Below are positions 10,721 through 22,257 of a stretch of 64,000 nucleotides of DNA, in pieces (position 1 is the first letter of the stretch; each line of letters begins with the position of its first letter). Position numbers and translations under genes: made by a program. Location: contig JAMKCH010002877.1 in assembly GCA_023653785.1 (NCBI GenBank), forward strand, positions 17,821 to 81,820. Direction: 5' to 3'. This DNA is from Ophioderma brevispina. Its lineage: Eukaryota > Echinodermata > Ophiuroidea > Amphilepidida > Ophiodermatidae. The notes below the pieces were generated by a model. It did not search any database. It was not told the DNA's origin and saw only the letters and a program-made list of their open reading frames with translations.

Positions 10721-11940
10721 ACAGTCGTTCTTTTGTAATCCTTTAAAAAATACAATTAATGGAAAAACAGCACAAACAATAAATCTGAAAGCTCTGGCTA
10801 TGAGACATTCAAAAAGATGTGTTCAGGACCCCCAATTGCTGATGGAATAAGTACTATCTGTGCTCTGTCATGTAGTGGTGGTCTGAACCATATTTTGGTT
10901 GCCAAGCCTAAATCAATAATAAAACTCCCAAAATGGTATCAATTAGATTACATTACGCAATAAAACTTGCAAACCACAAACCGATTTGGTCACTTTGATG
11001 TGTTTTGTGGTGATGGGTGTTCCTTAGTCCAAATTTGATCTTGTCCCCTCTTCTTTTAACGCATAATAAATATTTCAAATACCATTACGGTGGAGTTGAT
11101 TCTTTCAGCTCCCATGGTCTTTGGAATAGGAAATATTTCCTTGACAACATATAAAAGTTTGTCAAAATTTGTCAAGATATTTGGCTTTTTCATCATGTTA
11201 AACCAATGCAATATCTAATTTGGAATTTCTAAAATTCACTCTGATTGTAAAACCAATTGGCAGCAGTCTCGCCCAATATAGCATGCTCACAGAAGAATCC
11301 CTTGACAGCTACGCTCTTGCACTACTTTCTACATTTTGACTTATGTCTGGTGGACTGATGCCTGCTAGGATATATAAATTCTCCATTGGTGTTGAGCTGG
11401 CAGGATGCATCTAAAGCTGTTTCATGGGACGTAATGGAAGAATTCCAGCATTTGGATGACCCCTCTCTTATAAGGGTTATGGAATTTCAAAACTAAGGGT
11501 TTTTTTTAAAGTTTTATTACCTGACGTGTGAGTTTGGGGTAGAGATCGGGGAAAACACCACATCAACGTTAACGTCTACCCTCCACTCTTGAGGGCACAA
11601 ATTGTTCAAGACATAGTGAAACCACATCAAAATACAGACTTAACCTTAATTGTACAGGTTTGTCTGTTATTTTACAAGAACAAAAAGTGGTCTAAACTAC
11701 AAAAACAAAACAGGAGGACTAAATACACGGACAAACCCAAATTCAGCATGCCATGGCTCACACCCATCCCCTACAAAAGCCAACTCATACAACATACCCA
11801 TGCAATTCATGAACGGGATAACCTTATACATGTAAAGAGGTATACTGCATCTGTGCCAATGTATACATGCATGGTGCCAATGTATACATTCATTAAGCAC
11901 AAGGGAAAAATACATGGTCTCTTCTGGACAGCATGTGTCC
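10721..11940. other. Spacer, no gene seen
   Basis: Overlapping short frames between 11589 and 12067 on both strands contain no known motif. They are most likely chance openings. Confidence 0.4.
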
Positions 11941-11945
11941 GTATG

Positions 11946-12215
11946 AACCTTTGACCTTGGCATGTGACCTCTTTGACCTCATCAAACAAATGAGGGATCC
12001 AATGCTGACCTATGCACTCAAGTTTGGTTCCAACTTGAACTTCAACTTTTTCAATTTGAGGGATCAATTTCCATTTTTAGCCTATCTTAAAACTTGATCT
12101 CACATGACCTTTGACCTTGGTATGTGACCTTTGACCTCATTAGCAACTAAGGGATCCCATGTTTGCATCTATGATTCAAGTTTGGTTTAAACTCCATCAA
12201 TGTATGCGATATTAG
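11946..12215. repeat. Duplicated segment with TGACCTTTGACCTT motifs
   Basis: Two copies about 160 bp apart (from about 11946 and 12104) share ACCTTTGACCTTGG, ATGTGACC, TTTGACCTCAT, AGGGATCC and CAAGTTTGGTT. Each begins with spaced TGACCT half-sites, and copy 2 contains TGACCTTTGACCT. This is the direct-repeat-1 type bound by several nuclear receptors. Whether it is bound here is unknown. The motif may simply be part of a repeat. Confidence 0.65.
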
Positions 12216-12229
12216 AAGGCAAATGTTAA

Positions 12230-12949
12230 CCTTTTTCACCATAAACAACATCACCAACAGACATCACAACAGTGGACAAGTGATCCCTATGTGTCTTCCT
12301 GCCTTAAATGCAGGCGACACAACCAAGGTTGTGGGTATATTAAAAATAATTCGGTTTCAAGATCAAGTGTCTATTTACTAAAATGCTGCCTGATTTGCCT
12401 CTTAATTTATCATCAATTTTATATTCATTGTTTCACTTAAATTTAACTAAATTACAAAATCTAAGTGATTTAATTGTGGACTGAATATAAAGTACAAAAA
12501 GAAACTTGATACAGGTCTTATACTAAGATTATTGTGTGACACCAAACATTTTCTTTCGCCAAATTTTAGAAAATGAAGATTACCAGAATCTCTATCCACT
12601 GAGGGGGGATACCTTATTACATTCATTCAAAGAAATATGAAAAATAGTTCTGGAAATTTATTACACAAAATAACAATTAGGTGAATGGGCTCTACCCATT
12701 TTATGGAAAAACGGAATAGGTAAGTGGAAGGGCTTTAAAAAAACGAACGTAACTGAGTTTCGATGGTGCTTTTGCAGTTAGTATTATGATCTTATTCCAC
12801 TATCAATTTCTCAATGACATATTTAGAGAATCTCCCAATTTTTATTTTCAACCTCAAATAATGGCCCTGGTCCCCCCCAAAGGGTAAAACATGCTTTGGA
12901 ACTTTCTTCACACTCAAGAGAAGCTAAGATAGTTTCAAAAAATATTTTC
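12230..12949. other. Spacer, no gene seen
   Basis: AT-rich sequence with no recognisable domain. A near-palindrome CACAACCAAGGTTGTG lies at about 12318. Confidence 0.4.
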
Positions 12950-14720
12950 GTTTTCTTCCAATTCATGGAGTTTGAAACCGTCCCAAGTTAATACCAATTG
13001 GTTAAAGAGTTATACTTCGCATTTCTATTACTATGGAAATATCCACATTCCAAGAACTAACATTTTCAAAGGTTTTGATTATGACCAGAAACAGACAGAG
13101 ATACATGAAATCCTTTCATCCAAATTGGGTAATTTTTTTTCAAGCGAACCCTTTGTTCCACAAAATTGGGTCTTGAAGGTAAAAATCAGACCAACCTAAA
13201 TTCTTTCAATTATTGCTTTAATTAGAAAGGCAGGGTATTCCAGGCGTCTTCAAACAGACATCAAGGGAGCTTAGACCTCAAAGAGACTGTCCAGTCAGGG
13301 GAAGAATCTTTCAAAATACCAACTTCCAAGGTTTTCCTTCCAAAAACTGCATGGGGGTAGTTAGGATCGGCAATCTGTTTAAACCATGTAATAAAATTAT
13401 GAGCCTATAAGAGGAACAAAGGGGTCAAATCATTTCGACGGCCATAATAGTCATTTAAATTAATTACATATCCCGTTTGACTCTGTCCTTTACCACCAAT
13501 CAAATGAATTTGTTAACAAGATAAAACTTCTTGAAAATGTTTTAAGAGATGCCAATCCAAAGAACGAGAAAAGATAAAATCAACAAGGACTAACCTAAGA
13601 TAAAGTCCCGTAATAGTTCTACGTTTCCCAGCTAGCTTTAAGGGTTTGCTCAATCTAAGTTTTTGGGATAAAATTTAGCTCATATACGGAAAGTTTTTAA
13701 TACCTAATATTTTGAAAGTGGTTTTGATCTCACTTAAGAACCCTGCATCTGCCGTGAAAAGATGTATCTTTCAAATATGATGTCATACTTCAGACTTGGA
13801 CAAAATCTGCAACCTAAGAAGCAAACTCATCAATAGTGTTAAAATGTCCCCGAAAAGGCCCCAAGTCCCATGTAAAAAAATCTGGTTCATTTTTTGTGTG
13901 TTACCCATACAATATTTCATCTTACATAAGCCTTAACAGCAATAGCCCAAGAATCAGTTCTCGCAAAGGAATCAAATGGTGATTCATTATGGCCGCACTG
14001 AAATACCCCCACGAGATATAACTAACTAATAAGAAACCCATTATTTATAACACAACTTTTTTGCTATCAAGGTTTTTAATTTTTACACCCATAGAGGTCT
14101 TTCCACCTCACTCATAGGGAGTCTAACCTATAACAAAAGGTTGTTATTTCCCGTAGTATTCCTAATTCAGATCAATTTACTACCCGACCTCAAAGTACTG
14201 GTGCTATTCAAAGTGTGACCCTACTTTTATGCATACATATCAACATGCATGTCGTTCTTATAGATTTAGAAAGTCTCCAGGAATTTGGAATGGCTTTTAC
14301 CATTCCCCGCAAATGCACCGCTAATCCAAAGGTGGAGACCTCTGTTGATAAAAATTATCACCAAGATTGAACCGGGTTTGATCCCCCGAGCCATACAACA
14401 TTGTTGTATGTGAATTGGTGCCGATCCAGACCTCATCCTCGCAGTTTTTCTCCGAGAACTTCGGTTCCTTCTGCAATCTAAAACGAGACTTCTTCTCACA
14501 TTATTTGTCTTCCCTGCTGTTCTGGAGGTGGCCCTTTTACTGTCCTAAAAATCAATATTGGGTTCCGCCTGGCAAATGCCGAATGTTATATAATAAATCG
14601 TTTGAGAACCTAAAAAGCCTGTTCAACACTATCAAATGCCTTTACAATTGTCTAGCAGAGCTTATTGCAAGACATTGGCCGCGGAGACTCAATCAATAAT
14701 AATAGTGTTAATGTTGCAAC
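12950..14720 (-). pseudogene. Possible eroded L1-like reverse transcriptase
   Basis: Read on the minus strand, about 14620-14660 gives VKAFDSVEQAF, which resembles reverse-transcriptase motif A of L1/Tx1-type LINEs. About 14440 gives EVWIGTNSH, resembling the (K)xEKTxVWIGS segment behind the catalytic motif. About 13150 gives DPILWNKGF, resembling the C-terminal xxLWNN block. The order is right but the pieces are in different frames, the spacing is compressed and no YADD is visible. The segment is full of small indels. It could be a relic, or sequence of poor base quality. It rests on short motif matches only. Confidence 0.33.
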
Positions 14721-15029
14721 CAATATTCCGACCTTTCAACAACCATTTTTAGAATCGTCCCGAATAAAGTCAACCCACGAAAAAACAATTAGTGTCAGTT
14801 TGTCATAAAGAAATATAGGGCAATAATTTTAACAAACTTAGGATCACAATTTTTGGGTAGCAAAGTAAGTAGGCCTATAACACCATTTATTTGCAAGGAG
14901 ATAAAAACTAACTCCATTTTCAAAGAAAGTTTAAAGTAAGCAATCATAAATTGGGCGTCATGAAAAGTGACACCAATATAAATTCCACTGGCAGGGCCAT
15001 GGCCATTAAAACAGGAGATTTTATTATGG

Positions 15030-15528
15030 GGAATGGTTTTTTTTTTTTTATTTGGTGGGTGGTTGGGAGTGTTGTGGGGTGGGGGGCCCCTATTTGTTTT
15101 TTGTTATGTTTTTTTTCGTTTTTTTTTTTTTTGTTTCCTTATGGTTTTTTTTTTTTTTCGTCTTGGTTTTTTTTTTGCTTTGTGTTTTTTTTTCTTTTTT
15201 GTTCTCTTTTTTACTTTTCTTCTTTTTTTTTTTTTGGTTTTTGTCTTTTTTGTTTTCTTTCTTTTTTTGTTTTTGTTTTTTTTGTTTTATTTCTTTTTTT
15301 TTTTGTTGTTGCTTTGTCTTTGCTCTTTGTTTTTGTTTTTTTCATTTCTTTTTTTCTTTTTTTTGGTTTTTTTTTTTAGTTTTGTTTTTCTGTTAGTTTT
15401 TTTTTGGTCTTGTTTTCTGGTTCCCCCCCCCCCCCCCCCCCGTCCCCCCCCCCACCCCACCCCCAGCCCCCACCCCCCCCCCCCACCCCCCCCCCCCCCT
15501 GCCCCCACCCCCCCCCCCCCCCCCCCCC

Positions 15529-15563
<35 letters not shown>

Positions 15564-16530
15564 TCTCTTTTTCTTGGATTTTTTTTCTTTTTTTGCTCTT
15601 CTGTTGTTGTTTTTCCTGTTTGCTTTTCTTCTTTTCCTTTTTTTCCTTCTCATTTTTTTTCTTTCTTTGATTTCTTTTTTATTGCTCCTTCTATGTATCT
15701 TTCACACAATCTTCTTTGTATCTTTCTGTCCTTTGATTGATCCTGGTTGTTTGCTCTTCGCCTATCCCTTAACACTTTTTGCTCTACGAGTTTTGTAGTA
15801 ATTCCCCATTTTCCCTCGATGCTTGATTTCACAGGATTTTTTTTTGTTTTTGTATTTTCCCCCCCCCCCCCGTCCCCCCCCCACCCCCAGTCGACAACCC
15901 CCACCCCCCCCCACACCACCACCCCCCCCCCACCCAAAAAAAATACACCAACCCCCCCCCCCCCCCCCTCCCGCCCCCCCGCCCCACACCTCCCCCCCCC
16001 CCCCCACCCCCCCCTCCCCCACCCCCCCCCCCGCGCGCCCCACTCCCACCCCACCCCCTCCCCCCCCCCCCCCCCACCACCCCCCCCCCCGCCCCCCTCC
16101 CCCCCCTTATTTTTTTTCCCCCCCCCGCCCCACACCCCCCCCACCCCCCCCAACGTCCCCCCCCCCCCCCCCCCCCCCCCCACCCCTCCCCCCCCCCCCC
16201 CCACCCTCCACCCCCCCCCCCCCACGCCCCCCCCCCCCCCCCCCCCCCTTTTTTTTTTTTTTTTTGTTTTTTTTTTTAAAAAAAACTTTTTATTTTTTTT
16301 TTTATTTTTTCTTTCCCCCCCCCCCCCACCCCCCACCCCACCCCCCCCCCGCTCCCCCAACCCCACCCCCCCCACCCCCCCCCCCCCCCTTCTTATTTTT
16401 TTTCCCCCCCCCGCCCCCCCCCCCCCCCCCCCCCCCCACACCCCCCCCCCACCCCCCCCCCCCCCCCCACACCCCCCCCCCCCCCCCCCCCCCACCCCCC
16501 AACAAAAAAAAAAAAAAAACCAAAAACAAA
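15030..16530. repeat. Giant T-rich and C-rich homopolymer tract
   Basis: T/G-rich sequence (15040-15420) is followed by almost pure C (15422-15528), T (15529-15700), ordinary sequence (15700-15855), and then alternating C, T and short A blocks to 16530. The complementary strand is G-run rich and could form G-quadruplexes. The long proline/glycine/phenylalanine frames in it are products of composition. Runs this long, with scattered single mismatches, are also typical of a badly called or collapsed consensus, so the stretch may not exist in this form. Confidence 0.8.
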
Positions 16531-16539
16531 AAACACTTG

Positions 16540-17110
16540 CAACTTTTCACTTTTAAATAACTACTATTATTTAAATCTTCATAATCCTTTCATATAAATG
16601 AAACAGCATCAATAACTTCCATTGAGAAAAGGCATTCAGTTCTTCTTTATTTATAATGTTTTTCATCATTTTCCAAAGATTCGAGCTGAACAACCAAGTT
16701 TTTGTTCAAGTTTTGGACTTGTATCAAGAATCCGTAATGTCTTTCCTTCCTCACTTTTTTTTTTAATTTTAACATCTACTAAAAGTATATGATCTGACTT
16801 GGATTTAATCTATACGCACTTCCCTCCTGCATTCTGATGTATTCAATACAGTGACTAATAATGAAACATTCTCCTGACAATTGCTTGACATCCCATAGTC
16901 CTATCTAAATAGTTAAAATGTTATATTTTTGCAAGCGATTGGCTAGCCGCTATGGATACTTTTAGCTCGGTGATCTCATTCTCAATAAGGTCAATTGGCA
17001 TTCAATACCCTCCTCCACCGATTTAGGCCCTGGAGCTTTCTGGGATATCATTGAAAATTTTGGCAGTGATAATACTACTCAGACTAATACCACCCGAAAT
17101 AATTTATGAA
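16540..17110 (-). pseudogene. Possible L1-like endonuclease relic
   Basis: The minus strand near 16750-16800 can be read as SDHILLVDVKIKK after a short unmatched stretch. This resembles the SDH box and following residues at the end of an APE-type endonuclease in L1-like elements. Its position, upstream on the same strand of the possible reverse transcriptase at 12.95-14.7 kb, fits a single element interrupted by the homopolymer tract. There is no continuous frame. Confidence 0.25.
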
Positions 17111-18296
17111 GATCTCACTCCCTTATTACTATTAGGTTACTTTACTGTAATTCAAAAATATCATCAATAATCCAAAACGAACACGGGATGTTTCCTGCTT
17201 GGTGCCCAATTTTTAGAGTACTTTTGTTTGTCTCCTTAGTGCCTCACAACATTTCCAAAATCACTAATGGTGTGTGAAAGTGGGCCTGGTTGTTGTTATT
17301 GTTGTTGTATGTGTTTTTGATGTCTGTTTTGTTTTTTTGTTTGTTTTTCCCCACCAAACTATAGCCTAGACCTGTGGTTGGGTCGGTTTTATTTTCAAAC
17401 GCTACTAAATGAATGGATCATTTTGTGGTCTAGTACTAACTAAAATGTGTCCCTAAAGTAAGGTGTATCCTCACCTTGATCTTACTGTTCAGATAATTGT
17501 GAAGATACAGCCTACCCTTTTTTGAGCGGGTCCCGTTTAATAACTTTTAATTTATACAGGCGAAGCTTCACAAAACAAGAATTCCAGCTGGGGAGGGTAT
17601 CACCGCCCCACACCCCGTGAGTCCATCCTTCATTACTGTGTTTATAGTTAGTCCATACCACATACTGAACAATGCTTTTACTCCCATTCTATCAAAGCAC
17701 ACGCGTTTTCGTACTGATTCACAGCATTTAATAATGGGCGTTATAGTAAAACGCCTTATAAGGAAATGGGGCGGAGTTATGCGGCACTACAGGCAAAAAT
17801 TATTTTCAACGTTGCTTTTTTTTAAATGAAATAACTTCGCTTTTTGTACGTATACTTGCCTATACGTACAGTATAGCGGTTCATTTAATTCTAAAAATGT
17901 CAAATGTGTATCGCTGAACAATAGTGTACAACTTGTTCTGAATTATTCTTCTTTAAAAAATAAATAATTCAGGATCAACAAAAACTAATTTGTAAACCGT
18001 AAAAATTACCTTATCAAAGCGTTTATTTATAGAAGAAAATAAATCAGACACCAACTTGCCAAATTTTGAAGTTGAAATCATTTCAGTTTAGCTCTTCTCA
18101 ATATTTTATCGCAATACGTGTCGGGTTTCAGATATTTAAGAACATTATGATCAGAAAAGTCTTGAGTACAAATTTTCAATATCATTTGAGAATTTTGCTG
18201 GAAGTGATGTACAACATTTACTAGAAACACAGTCAATCAATCAAAAAGTGACCTGCGAATCAAACAAAAACAACGCTTGCATCGCCGCACCGTGCT
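17111..18296. other. Upstream flank of the Ig receptor gene
   Basis: This contains a (GTT)n-like low-complexity patch at 17285-17350 and otherwise unremarkable AT-rich sequence. The 5' untranslated region and promoter of the gene at 18405 should lie here. I see no convincing TATA box or initiator and no other gene. Confidence 0.4.
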
Positions 18297-18404
18297 ATGA
18301 GACTGCATATCAGAGGACGACCGTGGAGTGAAAAGCGAAATATTTCGCAGTCATCGGGATTGAGTGAATACATGGTCATCATGGAAGTGAACATTTTTCC
18401 CAAA

Positions 18405-20770
18405 ATGGCTGTTTTTAAAATCACAACTTTGACTCTGTATTTAATATGTACGTTAATGACAGCGGCTGCCCAAGATCCAACTATTATTCTCGGACCCACA
18501 GATCAAACTAAAACTGAAGAAGAAGCTGTTTTCTTTAGATGCAATGTACAATATTTGGACCGTAGTACACACGTTGTGTCGTGGTTACTAGGCTCAACAA
18601 TCATCTTCGATGATGGCAATCAACGAACGCAGGAATTGAACGATTTGGTTGGGGATGGAGCATCGGAGCGGTATCAGATGAGCATCAGCATTATCCAGAA
18701 TGACAGAATTTATGCGTTTGAACTGTATATCACTGCCGTGGAAGGAGAAGATAATGGAGGGGAGTTCAGATGCGCTGTGTGTCCTAAAAATGCAGAGGGT
18801 AGGTGCAATGGAAACTTGGAATATGAAAGTGATGTTGCTTCATTGGAAGTCAGATACAGACCGGACACAAATTTGTACCCAAAATGTATCAGTCAATCGA
18901 GTTCAGAAACACAAACAATTGTTACTTTGGGGCAGCCTTCAACTTTAACATGCGAATCAGAAATAGCCAATCCACCTGTAAACTTGGAGTGGCGAAAAAA
19001 TTCTCAAACAGTTCAAGGCACAATGCTTCCAGATACAGCAGGAATGCGCAGACTGGACTATGAATTGACACCCGTCGTTCTGATGATGGTGCTATTTTCA
19101 CCTGTACTGTTAGCAGTGATTATTTTAATGATTTGACTGGTACAGAGTGCAGCCTACCACCTGTAAAAGTCGTTTCGATTCCTTCTGTGACGGTTAAATC
19201 TCCTGGAGAAGTCCGAGCTGGGGAGGAAATCGAATTCACATGTTCTGCTACCAGTGAAACAGATGCGGCAATGGAAGAGTTTAATTGGGAAGTAGGAAGC
19301 CTGAGTTCAGATAGGTATAGAGTGCAGGAGACGATCCTAACCATTTTAAAAACTGAGGAATCTGACCATGGTACCACAGTCCGATGTGTTGTAACTGACA
19401 GTGATGATCAGGTCGGAGTTGGCCAGTCAATGATCTTGATTATAGGAAAGCCTCCACCGACACAGGCACCGGGTGTCACTTCACCAATATTAACAGATCC
19501 AGAAGGTACACACAGTCCTGAACCAAATACTTCCTTGATAGCAGGTGTGGCAGTAGCTGGGTTCATCCTCGTAATTCTAATTATTGCATTTATAGTGTGG
19601 TGTTGGAGCAGGCACCAAACAAACAAGGCTAAGGGTAAACCTGTTGGCACTACAGCAATTGCTATGGAGCCTAAGCCATACAGCATATCAGCTGATATTA
19701 GTGAGATAGAGAAGTCGCAGCCAACTGAAAACACTGTTTGGCATGATGACCCGGATGTGGTGCCTCAAGAGAAGCGGACAGGCTCCCCAGATGGCGTTGA
19801 TCCAAGGCAGTGGTGGAAAGAAACTATGGCACCCACTGATAGCTACCCCCCTGATGGACAGTCACACCCTCCCTCCTATCAAGGTGATGATTATAATGCT
19901 GACAGACATCATCCATATGAAGACCCTAATAATTACCGCCCATACGAGGACAAAGACAAAGATTTTGGTTCTGTCCAAAATAAGCCCTACGGTGGCCCAG
20001 ACTATCAAGATTCTGGATTTCCCGAGCCATCTCAATACAATGATCGCCTGCAAGAATATGGTGACGAACGTCCTTACGATGATCGTGACTTCAGCAATCA
20101 GGGATATGAAGGCAGTTATCCCAGTGGTTTGGATACTGGTCGTGGTGAGCGTTATGAACCATATGGTTACCGAGATCGTATGCCAGATGGTCAAGAAGGA
20201 TCTCCAGAAGAATCATCCGTAGATTATTACCCGGACAATTACGGAAACCCGGACACCCACGGCAATCCTGATAACTACGGGAATGAAGACGGATACGCAC
20301 CCTATGATAATTACAGGCGACCGGATGATTACAACAACCCACAAGACAATGACAATGCATACCCGAACTATGGCCAGTATAATCCAGATGACTATGGCAG
20401 TCCTGATAATTATGGATCTCCTGACAACTACAGAAACCCCGATAACTATGACAACCCACAAATGCAGTATCCACAAGATCAGTACTATGACGATAGAGGC
20501 TCAAGTGAAAGAGAACCAATGTACCCCAATAATAATGCTGAATATTACCCAGGTGATGAGGACCAGTATTCACCAAGTGATCAATACTCGCCCAGTGACC
20601 AGTACTCACCCAGTGACCAGTACCCACCCAATGACACCTATCCTTGCAGTGACCCTTACAACTATGAACAACCTCCACCTGAAAGTCCTGGGTACAATGA
20701 GCAACCAGTAGATGTGGAAGACTTGGAAGACGATGCCTACAATAGCATGGGAACGCCTAGCTATGTGTGA
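18405..20770 (+). CDS. Ig-superfamily single-pass receptor with Tyr-rich tail
   Basis: This is a type I cell-surface protein. I take the ATG at 18405: its context CAAAATGG is good and a hydrophobic signal peptide follows directly, ending near AAAQ. An in-frame ATG at 18297 would add 36 residues with no signal-like start. Ig domain 1 has Cys at 18540, SWL, and FRC about 77 residues later; domain 2 has LTC, LEW and, after a frame change, FTC; domain 3 has FTC (19241), FNW and VRC. A transmembrane helix (19535-19606, LIAGVAVAGFILVILIIAF) precedes a tail of about 385 residues rich in Tyr, Pro, Asp and Asn. The tail has repeats of NYGNPD type (20227-20460), four DQYSPS-type units (20561-20636), and ends PSYV. 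One base seems lost near 19070-19078, shifting frame by -1. No introns interrupt about 2.4 kb. The architecture suggests an adhesion or immune receptor; the ligand is unknown. Confidence 0.85.
19070..19080 (+). other. Frameshift site within Ig domain 2
   Basis: Upstream, the frame reads RRLDYELTP and then runs into VVLMMVLFS and a stop at 19134. Shifting by one base at about 19072 gives RSDDGAIFTCTVSS, the canonical end of an Ig fold with its second Cys. That frame then stays open to 20770. The site is CACCCGTCG, which is not a standard slippery heptamer. A missing base in the assembly, or an allelic or inactivating deletion, explains it best. Confidence 0.85.
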
Positions 20771-21077
20771 GCAACATTGTATTTTGTACATTTGTAAAAT
20801 TCAGGTTCTCAGAATTGGTGCAATTCCTTCACCACTACATTATTTATGAGTATAGGTGCATAATGTTTGGCCAAAATATTGTGATTCAAGTTGAATTTTA
20901 TTTTTGAACTTAAGGTGCATGTTCCAATTTTATGTCTATTGTGTTCTCTACTTGATATATGAGAGCCTGGCACTTGCACATATGCCCCAACAAGTACCGT
21001 GGGAAACAAACTTGTGGTTTTGATGGCAGAAGCAATGTGTATTGCAAAGCCCTATTCAACACTGTGCTAATATAAAA
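20771..21077 (+). other. Likely 3' untranslated region of the Ig receptor gene
   Basis: AT-rich sequence downstream of the stop codon. No AATAAA occurs before the next repeat; the nearest variant is AATATA at about 21069. The transcript end cannot be placed from sequence. Confidence 0.4.
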
Positions 21078-21242
21078 CTGTTCGATTTAGAGGGGTTTTA
21101 CATGCACAAATACATGCAACATAACATTGGCCCTGTGCATGTAAAATTTTGTCTGTGCATGTAAATTTTTGTGCAATTCAGCCTATTTTCAAGGAAAAGT
21201 TCTAATTGTGCATGTAACTTTAATTTCCTAAATCGGACACTG
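21078..21242. mobile_element. ACATGCAC-repeat MITE, copy 1
   Basis: The left side reads TTCGATTTAGAGGGGTTTTA then CATGCAC. The right end reverse complements to CAGTGTCCGATTTAGG followed by a TTACATGCAC block. Internally GTGCATGTAA recurs in both orientations. It shares its ends and interior with 25317-25475. The left boundary is approximate and no target duplication is clear for this copy. Confidence 0.65.
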
Positions 21243-22257
21243 AATTGGAAAACCATTAAAATGGCATTTTTTGTTTATAACTTGGTAATGAAATGGATGT
21301 GAGGACTCAAATTTCTGGACGACATGGAGAAAAATACGTCCTTTCATCTGATATCAAAATCGATACTACTTCCGGGTAAATCAGGGGGGTCCCAAAGACA
21401 ATCGGAACATGCGCCTTATAAAAATGTTCATTGATACTTAAAATAAGTAAAACTCTTACAATTATGTAACGGGGTGGGGAATTTTTCCCCTCTGGCTCTA
21501 AAAACGCCGGACGATATGGACCAAATATACATATTTTTATCTCTTTGGGCAAAATTAATGTAAATTTGGCAATTTTCGCATGGTACATTCACATTTCATC
21601 AATTTTAGACCAAATTGGGACAATTCACCAAAATGACTTACAAATTTTGTCCCCTCTTTGTACGACACTGCCTTGGTATGTTACTGCCTCCGGGTCCCAG
21701 CCAGCACACAGATGTAGTGTGTATGTCGTGTGTATACATGCATTTATACACAAAAATTGACCAAGAAAATATAAGATTTTGTACTGGTAACAGGAGCTTA
21801 AAGATAGCTCAGATCAGCCTAAAGTTTTGTATTCATGGTCTATATTCCGTACAGAAATGTTATCTATCGAGCCAAGTGTTACAGACCAAAGTGTTAGAAG
21901 TATATTTTTTTTTCTGGGGCCATTGAAACTGTTTTTCCCCTTCAAACTCATCACCTATCATCATTTTGTCACTGTACATATTCTGTGTTTATTTTTCATG
22001 TGTGTTTTTCATCCTGAACTCTTCCCCAAAATATGATGATGAATAGCCTACATGTATTTTACACATTGTTTCACTAAATGCGGAAGTGTAGGGCCCAGAT
22101 GATATCCTACATTGTGTTTCACTTTACCTGTAGTTGAACTCTAATATTGTAGTAAGATTGATGGGGTAGTGCATGCAATATTGAAATGGTACATTAAGCA
22201 TCTCTGATTAAATGGCCCTGTCTGAGAGAGCCCTGTCTGAGGTAGTCACTGAACTTC
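21243..22257. other. Spacer, no gene seen
   Basis: About 21250-21370 has a weak resemblance to repeat family R1 (GATATCAAAATCGATACTAC then TTCCGG). The remainder has no recognisable feature. Confidence 0.4.

Noticed and set aside
14951..16560. Long open frames of up to about 280 residues on both strands
   Set aside because: They are runs of Phe, Pro, Gly or Lys created by T, C, G and A homopolymers. No composition-independent signal exists and opposite strands are open together.
19060..19140. Tiny intron or programmed frameshift to explain the break in Ig domain 2
   Set aside because: The conserved DDGAIFTC sequence needed for the fold lies right after the break, leaving no room for an intron. 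No standard slippery heptamer with a downstream structure is seen.
20227..20460. Simple amino-acid low complexity in the receptor tail
   Set aside because: Rejected as mere low complexity because the YxxP and YxN spacing is kept while the codons vary. It is reported as a finding instead.
19408..20791. Large frames overlapping the Ig receptor gene in other phases and on the minus strand
   Set aside because: They are shadows of the repetitive tail (GAT/TAT-rich codons) and contain no domain.
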